A DNA stretch of 64,000 nucleotides from Sphaerolaimus hirsutus (Eukaryota > Nematoda > Chromadorea > Monhysterida > Sphaerolaimidae): NCBI GenBank assembly GCA_964036195.1, contig OZ038451.1, positions 9,800,529 to 9,864,528 on the forward strand, given 5' to 3'. The notes beneath the pieces are model-generated. The model was not told the origin of the DNA. It worked only from the letters and a program-made list of their open reading frames with translations, and did not search any database. Made by a program: the position numbers and the translations under genes. Below are positions 10,453-22,100 of this stretch, piece by piece; the stretch's first letter is position 1, and each line of letters opens with the position of its first letter.

Positions 10453-13195
10453 TCAAATAAAATACAACTCCTCCGCCGGCCGCAGTTTCACGCAGTGCAA
10501 CCTGTCGTCGCGACACCCGACCAGCGCGAAGAAACGGCCCCCGTTCTGCACGACGGCCGGTGTCGAGAAAGATTGCGACGGTAACTGGTAAATGGCGGCT
10601 AGCGCGCGGAAATTGAGATCGAACAGGTGCAGCTGCCCGTCGCTGGCGGTTAGAAGCAATGCGTTCAGCTGGAAAAATGTGGCGATGGAAGTTCTCTAGC
10701 TGTCGGTGTGGGAATGATAAATAAATGAAAGATTTCCGGTAGCCCTGTGCCGGTACTCATCCAAACCCGGTACTCATCTAAATCCGGCACTAATCTACCG
10801 TATTTGCTAGAATACTTCCCCCTTGAATACTTCCCCCCCTTGAATACCTCCCCCTCAAGGCATACGATAAATTTTTAAGTCTAATTTGGACAATAATAGC
10901 ATGTTATTGTGTAAATAAAGCATGTTTTGTCGAATGAGTTGATGGAAACATGCTTGAGAATTCTGACGAAATAATAATCCCCCCCCTTGAATAATCCCCC
11001 CCTTTAAAAAGTCTGACGAAATAATAATCCCCCAGGGGGATTATTCAAGCAAATACGACATACCCCCTGGCACACACACATAACAGATGTTTGCCGATTC
11101 AATATTAAAATAATGCAATATTAAAATGATGGAATCGAACCCAAAATCACCTGTTCGACAACGCACGGCGCCCTCGTGAGTGGCGAGTCGGTCAACTTAT
11201 ACTCGGCGACCTTCTCAAATGCGACACTGTCATCAGCATCAGACGTGACCACCAGCAACCGTTCAATTACTCCATTTTGACACGTGATAACTAAGGATTC
11301 TCGAGGTGCATGTGACGTCACTTTGACAGCTTGCGCGAACAGCGGCGCCTCGGCTTTGTATGTGGCTAGCTGCAAATCGCAATGAACCATGGAAATTTTG
11401 TAATGCAGCGTTTACAGGTCCTCGTGTGCTGACGATAAAATTAAGTGGAATGTTCAATAATTCCGGAACAAAGTTCCATATCTGCAAGAAAAAAAGTGAA
11501 GTGTGCTCACCTGTTATATGTACACACATGACAATTTGCAGATAAATTGAGCTTGTCGTTCAAGGTTTATAGACATTTGAAAGCGAATTTCAGTCGTCGG
11601 TTTGGAAAATATTTATGGAACTTTATTTCGGAATTATGAAACTTTTTCAATTATCTTCATATAATTTGACACCGGTTGACGGTTAAACCTTTTTCCCATC
11701 GCTTCCGTGAACAGCGTGCAGGTTCCCATCGACGCAGCAGGCGTAAATCATTCCAGTGTCGAAATTCACAAGAAGCGGGGCGAAAATTGGAGCACCCAAA
11801 TGAACGCGCCACTTTAATGATACAGACAGTCCAGCATCCAAATTCAATCCATGCTGAAACAGACAGTGAAAAGTCTTTGGAATATTCGAATGACGGACTT
11901 TCTCTTAGACAAACAACGAGACAAAAAGATCAGCAATTAACCGTGACCAAATCGAAAGCCTGTACAAATCCAGCCAGGTCGGCGACAAACACATCGAAAA
12001 CATCTGGGGGCAGTCCCGGACCCTGTAAAAGACCCTGTAAAGTGTAAACGACCCTGTAAAATGTCAGGTGTCATGTAAACGTCCCTGTAAAGTGTCAAAT
12101 GTCTGTAATAGACCCTGTAATGAATCATGTGATCCAAATCTAATACTTTGTATCCAAATCATTTGGATACAAAAACATAAGATTTGTATACGATACAATA
12201 AAATTTGGATACACATAGCACTTTACAGGGTCTCTTAAATGACATTTGACACTTTACATTATCTTTTACATGACACTTGACATTTTACGGGTCTTTTACA
12301 CTTTACAGGGTCTTTTACAGGGTCTGGAACTGGCACCAGAACTGGCTCCGCGGCACACAACAGGCTGCCCAAGAGCGGCCCCTTGCAACTGTGTCGACTC
12401 ATGACATTTCCTCTTTTCACAATCTAGCAGATACATGTGTTTGTCATGTGAACATGCGAGCACCAGTGAACCGGTCACAGCCGCCGGGGGACATTTGAAT
12501 GCGTCGGCAGCGCCCGAAAAAGCCCAATGAATACTCCCGTCGTTCATGGATAGGAAGTATACAGTGTTGTTGAAGCAGCCTGCGCGAAAAAGTCAATTCA
12601 TTTCATTTTGGGAGCTCGAAAAAAATATACACCGTATTTTGTCGAAATACCCCCAGGGGGTTATTTTCCAGAGTGGAAATTTTGAGGAGATATTTCGAGG
12701 GTGGTTATTAGATTTCCCCCAATTTATACATCATGTACATTGTATACATGATGTACTTCATTCCAGACGGGGAGTATTTCCCATTGTGTAGTTTTTGTAT
12801 AACACAAGGGGTGTTATTTTTTCCTGAAATCCCTCAGACCTGGGGATATTTCGATGGGGGTATTTCAAGGGGGTACTTCGTGGAAATTCGGTATATAAAG
12901 AAAAATAAAGAAAAATTAGCTGAGGCCACAGGATATACCTACCTGTCTAGCATCAACTCCCAAACGGCATCTATTCACCATTCCACCAAACCACAATAAC
13001 CAAACCACTTACCAAACACAGCAAACTGTCCATCTCGAGTAACCTCAGCGGTGGCCTCCACACGATCGGGCAACTGCCGCCGCCACAGCGAGCAGCCGTC
13101 GCCGATGCGAATCCTCACGACCGTACCGGAGTGCGAGCCGATCAGCACCGTGTTGGTGCCCGAGGGCACCTTGGCGCCGGCGTCCACGCACTTGT
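10453..13195 (-). CDS. AASDH: AASDH C-terminal PQQ/beta-propeller exons
   Basis: Six exons (13195-13013 to 10668-10453) encode repeated blades with the signature GSHSG, GCFNNTVYFL, CSHDKHMYLLD, VFVADLAGFVQAFD, CCVDGNLHAVHG and GCRDDRLHCVKL. This matches the PQQ-repeat C-terminus special to AASDH among acyl-CoA synthetases. The stop TGA is at 10453-10455. The intron between exons 12579-12337 and 12003-11942 is entirely a family Q element. Confidence 0.9.
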
Positions 13196-16100
13196 CTGCG
13201 GTTGGGAAATACAGTGCCCTCAGTGGAACAAGGGGGCAGTCCTAGACAGTGTATAATTCACTGTCAAATGTACTGTAAAAGACACTGTAAAATGTCAAAT
13301 CGCAGTGTCAAAAGTCGTGTAAAATGCCCATTTCAAGACTTTTGACACTGCGTGCCATTTGAAATTTGACAGGGTCTTTTACATCTGACATATGACAGAG
13401 TCTTCTACATTTTACAGGGTCTTTTACATGACATTTAACATTTTACAGAGCCTTTTACAAGGTTTGGGACTGGCTCCATGCCCAAACATTGAATACAGGA
13501 TTGGAAAAATAGCTGCCATCCCTACACTTACCCATAGGGTAGGACCAATTGGCAGTGAAAGCGTAGCGATAAGAGAAGTCCAAGCCTGATCGCAAAGCGA
13601 GATCTTGGGAGAACCCATTTTCGAGTGAAATGGCAGCAGACCCTGAATGATATAAGTATCAAAATAGATCATTTCCAGAAAAAAATTTGCAAACAAGTCA
13701 GAAAAAAACAATCTACCATCATCTTTCAACAGGGCATTGAGCGCATGAGCGCACTCTTTCAGACGCACGCCCAGGCACTGTATTAATACAACGGCCACTG
13801 AATTTGACGCCGTATATTGACGCTCTATAAGAGATGCTACACGCAAAGCGGCGTGGGAGTCGACACCCAAAGCAGTCAAGGTCGTGTCACTGGTGACGGT
13901 CACACTTTCAATGTCGTCCGCTAGAACCTGTGCGATATCGAGCAACTTGATATTCATTCGCGCGACTGTCGGAAACAAAAAACAACAACAACAACACGAT
14001 ACCTTGGAAACAAACTGCAGCAGATCGTCCACGCTGAGGGAGGTGCCCGTGTGCACAGCGGACCCCTTGTCAACGCAATGAGACAACAGCAAGTTTTTGT
14101 CTATTTTACCTGGACACAAATTGACAAGTGATTTGATCACCACCAACGATGTAGAAAGAAAGCAGATACAATAACTCGGTCAATTTAAGAAACTATGCAA
14201 AAGCGCATTTGTGCAAAAACTGTATTTCAATTAATTTCGCCGCGATTCGCAGTTGCCACCGACCGTTAGAATTCAGCGGAATTTGATCAACTACAACAAA
14301 TGCGTCCGGAAAAGTATAACGCGGCAGCGGCCAACTCTGCTGCACCGTTTTGCGCAGCTGAGCGCTCCCACCGGTGGTTTGGCAAAAACAATAGATCTGG
14401 GGGCGGTCCCAGACCCTGCGAAAGACCCTGTAAAATGTAAAAGAGCCTGTAAAATGTATCATGTAAAAGACCCTGTACAATGTACTGTAAATGTAAATGT
14501 AAATGTAAAAGACATGTAAAGTGTCAGGTGTATACAAACCTTATTCTATGGTATACAAATCTTATTCTATAGTATCCAAATCTTATGTTTGTATACACAG
14601 AGTCTATAGTATAAACAGAGTCTTTTACATGACATTTTATATTGTACAGGGTCTTTTAAACACCTTCCCGGACAAGTTCACCACCCATTTTTTTATTTCA
14701 CTTCGAATGCAATATCTCCGTCCATGGGGGTGTTGTAAAGCTGAAACTTTGTATATATAAAGTTGTAAGACCCCTCTACTCACCAACAATGGGGGAGGTG
14801 CGGCGACTCACTACAGGGTGGGTCACCCTATATTCAACAATTTTTTTGGCGTTTTTGGTGTCCCAAACAAGTTCACCACCCACTTGATTGGCTACACTAC
14901 GAGAGCCATATCTCCAGCTGTGATGGCGGTATAAAGCTGAAATTTGGGGGATGTCTTGCCAACAACCCCCTTCACGATCCACCAGTGGGGCGGCTGCCAA
15001 CGACCCACTAAAGCATGGGTCACTGCATATAAAGTTAACCATTTTCTAAAAACAGCCCAAGTGTCCCAAAACAAGTTCATTACCCAACTGCATTAAAAAA
15101 TGTTGCAACAACATACCTAATAAAAGAATGAATCGGGTTGGAACACTATTTCAGCCAAAACAATTTTTTTTCAGTAGGGCATCCACCCTGTCCCATAAAC
15201 AGCCGACTGAAAATTTCACTTTAAACCAATTTTTTGTATCACACTTAAAAAGTTGGTTTACAAAGTTCACTAGGGGAGGGTCTAAGGTTTAAAGTTATGT
15301 AAACAACATAACCTCTAAAATGCTTCCATAAGGAAATTTACTCGGGGTGAATTCTATGATGTCAAAATGATGTCATTTCAGGAAGAAAATTTGACAAAAC
15401 TTTCACTTTTTCATTCACCCCAAATAAATTTCCTTATGGAAGCATTTTAGAGGTTATGTTGTTTACATAACTTTGAACCTTAGACTCTCCCCTAGTGAAC
15501 TTTGTAAATCAACTTTTTAAGTGTGATACAAAAAATTGGTTTAAAGTGAAATTTTCAATCTGCTGTTTATGGGACAGGGTGGGTGCACTAGGGTTGGGGA
15601 ACCGAACCGAACCGAACCGAACCGAGAACCGAGCACAATTTTGGAACCGAGAACCGAGAACCGGAACCGAAAAAAATACCCGAACCGGAACCAAGAACCG
15701 GCACTTAGACCCGGAACCGAACTAAAGAACCGAAAGAACCGAAATTTTATAAAATAATCGGCCGCCTCCCCCCTTCCTGGGTGAGAGTAGGGATATGCAT
15801 GGAAATGTAACTTCCGGCATCAATTTTAGGGTCATTTGTCAAAAAAATTTGCACGCAAGCGCGCAATTCTTGCTTCATGCAATTGGTGATTTCATCTCAC
15901 CAGTTGCGCAGCCTCATGTGTTCACAATCCCACCTAAAATGTGTATATGTATGTCAAATACATATACAGCAGTCTGTGGGGGTCTGTGCCAGTGCGCATG
16001 TAAACCTGGTGCGCATGTAGGCCCATTTTCATACATTTTTCCATCACACTGATATTTTAGAAGTACATTGGTACGCGTACTGGTAATTCTCTCAAAAAAT

Positions 16101-19100
16101 ACAGCAAGTGGGGTGCCAGTCTCTCTATATGTACATGTATAAACATACATATCAGAGATTTTTGGCACCAATGCCAATGGCGCCAGCGCCATGATGCCAT
16201 TTCGCCACCATGTAGGTAAACTTTTAGGGCGGGTGGCTGAATCCCCCTCCCATACAGCAGGCTCAGTAAACAAACATACACCATGCTCATAAATCCTGGA
16301 TATGTACCTGGCCCCCGAAGCAAGGGGTCTACATGCACACTGGGTTTACATGCACACCAAGTTTTGGCCGTCTGGGGCACCTACGCCAACGCCAATTGCG
16401 CCATGGCGTGGTGCCTATGAATGGCGCGAGCGCCATGACACCATTCCGCCACTACAAGGGCAAAATTGTAGGGGGAGGTTGTTTTATGTTGTTTTTCCTT
16501 TGTTCCGCATATTATTCTCTTATTCCCGATTTTTTCATTACCCGATACCCGACTTTTTCATTACCCGGAACCGAAATCTTTGACAATATGGAACCGAAAG
16601 AACCGAACCGGAACCGAACTTAAGAACCGAACCGAGAACCGGAACCGAAAATTTTGAGGAACCGAGAACCGAACCGAAATTTTTTAGAACCGAGAACCGG
16701 AACCGAAAATTTTGAAATTCCCAACCCTAGGGTGCACTACTGAAAAAATTGTAATGAGCAGAACTAGGGTTCATATCTGATTCAATTTTATATCAGGTAT
16801 GTTCTCACAACATTTTTTTTTAATGCATTTGGGTGGCGAACTCGTTTGGGACACTTGGGTTGTTCTTAAAAAAATTATCAAATTTATATGCAGTGACCCA
16901 TGCTTTAGTGAGTCGTCGGCAGCCGCCCCACTGGTGTATTGTGAGGGGGTTGTTGGCAAGACATCCCCCAAATTTCAGCTTTCTACCGCCCTCACAGCTG
17001 GAGATATAGCCTTCAAAGTGTAGCTAATCAAGTGGGTGGTGAACTTGCTTGGGACACCAAAAACGCCACAAAATTTTTTTGCATATAGGGCGACCCACCC
17101 TGTAGTGAGTCGCCACACTACCCCCCATTGTTGGGGAGTAAGGGGGTCTTACAACTTAATATATAAACTGCCGGTCAATATAAACTGGCTTTCACTAAAA
17201 AAAATTTCAAAAGTTTGTAGTTCGATCCAGGATTGGGGTTTTGGCCAAGGTGTTTGTATTTTTGGATAGCCCTAACATTTGTCTACTCGCACCCCCGGGG
17301 GGACCCCTGTGGCTGCACCCCCGCAGCCACAGGGGCGCCTCCCGTAAAAAAATTTCATATTTGAGTTGGTCAATATAATCAAGCTTTTTGCGGCATTTTT
17401 TTTGCTCGCTTTACACAGAATCTGTAAAGCGAGCGAAGCTATCCGATTTGGATACTTCAGGTGTAGAAATTCACGCTCTTTCTTTTGAGCATGGATTCAA
17501 GCCCTGTATCCCAAAAAAGTCGCGATTTTTTTTAGTTTATCGCTGATTTAAAAAAATCAGTCTATCGTTACTGAATCTACAGGGTGGGGGTAAAAATTTT
17601 ACTGTGGGGGTGTGAAAACTTAACGATGGGGGTTGAAAATTTGACATAGTATACAGAAAATTATGGCGCACATTTTGAATAAATCACCCCCACACATCTG
17701 TACACACGGAAAAAACTTTCATAAAATAAAATTTGAAATTTAAAATAACTTTTTCTCGTCCAGGGGCGGAGGAGGACAAGAAAACGTTAGTTTAAAGTTC
17801 AAATTTTATCTTACGAAAGTTTTTTCTCTGTGTACAGATGTGTGGGGGTGATTGATTCAAAATGTGCGCCATAATTTTCTGTATACTATGTCAAATTTTC
17901 AACCCCCATCATTAAGTTTTCACACCCCCACAGTTAAATCTTTACCCCCACCCTGTAGATTCAGTAACGATAGACTGATTTTTTTTAAATCAGCGATAAC
18001 TTTAAAAAGTCGCGATTTTTGTTGGATACAGGGCTTGAATCCACGCTCAAAAGAAAGAGCGTGAATTTCTACACCTTTTAGTATCCAAATCGGATAGCTT
18101 TGCTCGCTTTACACATTCCGTGTAAAGCGAGCAAAAAAAATGCCGCTAAAAGCTTGATTATATTGACCAACTCAAAAATGAAAAAATTTTACGGGAGGCG
18201 CCCCTGTGGCTGCTGGGGTGCCGCCACAGGGGTCCCCCCGGGGGTGCGAGTAGACAAATGTTAGGGCTATCCAAAAATACAAACACTTTGGCCAGACTCC
18301 CTTCCTGGATCGAACTACAAACTTTTGAAAAAAATTTGAGCGAAAGCCAGTTTATATTGACCGGCAGTTTACAAAGTTTCAGCCTTATAACACCACCATG
18401 GACAGAGATATTGCATTCGAAGTGAAATAAAAAAATGGGTGGTGAACTTGTCCGGGAAGGTGTTTACATGACACAGGACATTTTACAGGCAATTTTACAT
18501 TTTACAAGGTGTTTTTCAGAATCTGGGACTGGCACCAGCTGCGATTGCTCGTTGAACATGGCAGCTACCGGTACACCGACAATAGACGATGTAGCCTGTG
18601 CGCGATGACACATTTGCCCATGGGTGTCGCCCAGATTTTCGATGATATTTACACGATTATAAATACCTTCTCAATGGACGCTAAATCGATCCTCCGACCA
18701 AATCGCTTAACTTGTGTATCGGTTCGTCCGACGAAAATAACTCGACCATCGGTGGTGATCTCGACCTGTGGAGAATAACTTATAACGAGCCGCTTCTGAG
18801 TTGGGCCCATCCCTCACAAGTACGATGTCGGACAAATTTTTCACGTGTAAAAAAATGGCCGATCAGCTTGAATTAGATTTGACAATAATTTTTGTATTTA
18901 TATTTTACTTTTGACAAAACTATTTGACATTTAAACGATATAACAGCGCTAGACCGGCCTCACAATATATTTACGACATAAAGCTGTGTTTTTTCGGTGC
19001 CGTTGTGCGATTTGGAGGTGAGTGGCGTAGCCGATTTAGCGTTGTATGCAGCTATGTTGTGTGTTCTAAGGTTTGTGGCGCTTACACGGACATGTCTAGA

Positions 19101-22100
19101 GGTGGTCCGCGCGGCTGGGGCGGCAGAAACGCCCCTGGGAATCGTGGACAACGTGGCAATGGCAGCTACAACAACAATATGAACCGTGGCGGTGGTCGAG
19201 TTCAAAAGCGGCCGCACTCGAGTCCAAATGGTCAACATGTGGCAGCCAAAAGGTTCAACAATAAGGTTGGTGTTTGGATTTACGTTTGTGTTTCGTTGGT
19301 AAGTTCGGCGTTTGCTTTAAGCTAGGTTTTTTTTAAGTATTGGGTTTAAGTATTTTACTGAGTTGCTACTGATGATGACCCAGCTCAGTGCTAGTATAGC
19401 AAAATGGGTCGAAACTAGCTTTTCCTATTTTTCAAATACCAATGTTAGCGAAAGAACGAACCATGTCTCCAGTGGGCCGCAGTCCGCCAATTATTTTGCC
19501 GTCGCTGCAGCACTGTTCCAAATGTGCGCCGTGCATAAACTCGTCGTCGACATAACAGACCCTGGTCTCACCGCCGCAGAGAAGTTCGCCGCGCGACCCG
19601 GCCCCAGCCGATGCGACGGGCACTATGCTGTAAAAAGGGTTGTGTGTAGGGATCCAAACTCGATTTTTTTCAAAGTCGAGTTGGAGTCACAGCCGACAAG
19701 ATTTTTCCGGTCGAGTCGGCGAGTCAGTGGAAATCGAATCTCGAGTCAAAATGCAAAAAAAACTCGAGTTTCGAGTCATGGCCACATTTTTCGATCAAGT
19801 CGAGTCGAATCTTTCGGCACACATTTTTCGAGTCACGAGTTGAGTCAACTCATATTCGAGCCCCAGTGGTGTGGTGCAAGTAAATCTTTCAAATGAACAT
19901 GAAATTATTTGTTCACATTTAAATAAAAACATTCACAGCAAAACATTCACAGCTTCAAATTATTGAAAACTTGGGAGGAAATTTTTTAAGATAAATTACT
20001 GTGCCAAAACACAGTTCAACGTGACCCGCAGACATTTGGTTCAATTTACAGAAAATCCTACCAACCTGCCGTCGTCACGGCGTAGCGCAAACTCAGTTCC
20101 CAGTAGCGGGTCACCGATGTCAACTGGATCCACTCTGAAAAGAAATATACTTCGATTCTGAACAGATAAAATCACTACAGGCCATCGCTTTGCCACAAGC
20201 GGCCTCAGAAACAAACAAAAGTCTTATAGAGAACGTTGGTTCTGAAAAATCGAGTGAGGCGCACTAAGGGTTGGGAACCATCGCCCCCAGGGGTGTCCTA
20301 TATTTTGACCCTCAGGGTGTCGGATATGTTGTTAAGCGCGCGCCCCATTGAAGACCCCTGACTTTCCCTCATCTATCAAACTGTTGGTGCCGTGCCGTGA
20401 CGAGGCATAATTTGTAGTAAACTGGTATGGCGAAGAAATTAAATAGGTATATGGAGCCTCGCGGAAACTTCAGCGCTTGGCTCTATTACAAATTGTGAAC
20501 TGCCAAGTCGTTCAACACCCGCAACGTTGTAAATTCACCCAAATATAAACAAACATCGTGTCCACATCTACAGTTCTCAAACTGGCCCAACACGAGACCT
20601 CAGTAACCCCATAAATATTGCTCAATTTGCACCAATTTGCACCCGCACGGCCAGCCAAACGCACGGCCTTGAGTAGGTGCTCCGAGGGGAACGGCTCCCC
20701 TCCCAGCACCAAGTGCCGCGCCGTGGGAAACACGGTGGACAAGATGAAGTCCAGTGGCATGCAGCTGAATTGTGACGGCGTCATCTGGAAGGTGTATGTT
20801 CCTTGAATTGAAAACACTCCTTGAAGTAACCGTGCCTTCTAAGTGAGTAACTGTGAGCTGGGAAGAACTTCACTCGAAATACCCCCCCCCACTTCGGAAC
20901 GAGTGTATTGAAAGCATGAAATGAAAGATGAGAAAATAATGAGTTTTGGGTGCCGATTTGTACCCCAGCTATTAGCTATACATAGCTATACAACGGGCTG
21001 TGCAACTATTATCACATTTCGATTTGAAATATTGACATGTTATTGTTCGATTACCTTTTTTCTGGATTTACAAATAAATCACGAACATTGACGAAATGCT
21101 GATCAAATAATGACCCTCCCCCCGGCGAAAATACCATAAACAAGTCTGAATGAGCTGGTGGAAAAATAAACCCATGGGGGGTAAGGTATTTCAAGCAAAT
21201 ACGGTATCACAATAAACCACTCAAATCGTCAACCCAAAAGAAACACACCATCAACACATTAGGCGCGGCGTCGCAGGCAACCAATTTCGGCCACAATCTC
21301 GCAACTTCAAAACCGGTCGCCTGTTTCGCGGTGAGCACCACCAAACGGCAGCCGGCACTCAGCGCGCAGAACGTGGACACGACGCTGGGGTCGAAAGTCA
21401 GCGGGGACAGGGACACTATTGTGTCCGCGGAGGTGAGACTCAGTCGCGTGCTGTGGTGAGAGAGAGTTGGCAACATTGGCGGCCTACACACTAGTTGACA
21501 CACGTGTGTCAACTGGTTTGTGTCAACTCAGATTTCGGCTTCACGTGTCGCAGAGCGATCTTCCAATGCACTTGTCGTAATATCAATTTTTCTACATTGC
21601 CGCATGTGCATTGGAAGATCGCTCTGGGACACGTGAAGCCGAAATCTGAGTTGACAGACCAGTTGACACACATGTATCCACTAGTGTGCAACATTAAATG
21701 CCTATCAATGCACCTAATCGCAAAGAATACCTCTTAAATGATCTCACGTTCATAAAACCGACCACAAATCTACTATGTTCGGAACTATGGACGAGTGCGG
21801 CACGCGGACAATTTTCGGCACGCCCGTCGTGCCGGACGTCTGCATCACATAGGCCAGCGGGCCGGGCGAACATCGAAGCTCAGACTGCGCGAGTGAAATA
21901 CCGCAATAACTACCCTTGAATTAACTTGAATTAACCCCGCATACCCCCAGGTGTGAGCGACCTGAGGACAAATTAATCCTCACGAAATACCGCCCCCCCC
22001 GTCTTGAAAAAGGTATTAATGTGCATGGTGTCTTAATTGCTGCCAATTAGTGTCGCAGCTACACACAAGACTCGATAGTTTGTGTAGTGATCGACGTTGA

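Larger units (their letters stand above)
14659..18464. mobile_element. Family W palindrome inserted in Q
   Basis: The ends are AACACCTTCCCGGACAAG and CTTGTCCGGGAAGGTGTT. The TA target is on both sides; the empty site in other Q copies reads TTTTACATGAC. The arms are complementary, for example AAGTTCACCACCCA near 14675 and TGGGTGGTGAACTT near 18436. The central hairpin (about 15180-15580) is a second inverted pair. It carries B at 15589 and V at 17166. Confidence 0.88.
14397..18535 (-). mobile_element. Family Q intron of AASDH expanded to 4.1 kb by nested insertion
   Basis: On the minus strand the exon ends CGCAGCTG and the element begins GTGCCAGTCCCAG. The far end is GGGACCGCCCCCAG, followed by exon ATCTATTG. 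The join is phase 0 and continues the adenylation domain. The Q element is split by W (14659-18464), which itself carries B and V. Confidence 0.85.

Noticed and set aside
11676-12047. 123-codon plus-strand frame
   Set aside because: Antisense shadow of two AASDH exons (11853-11689, 12003-11942) and the Q element.
13966-14002. 37-nt intron in the AASDH carrier exon
   Set aside because: Too short, and removal breaks the frame; reading through keeps it.
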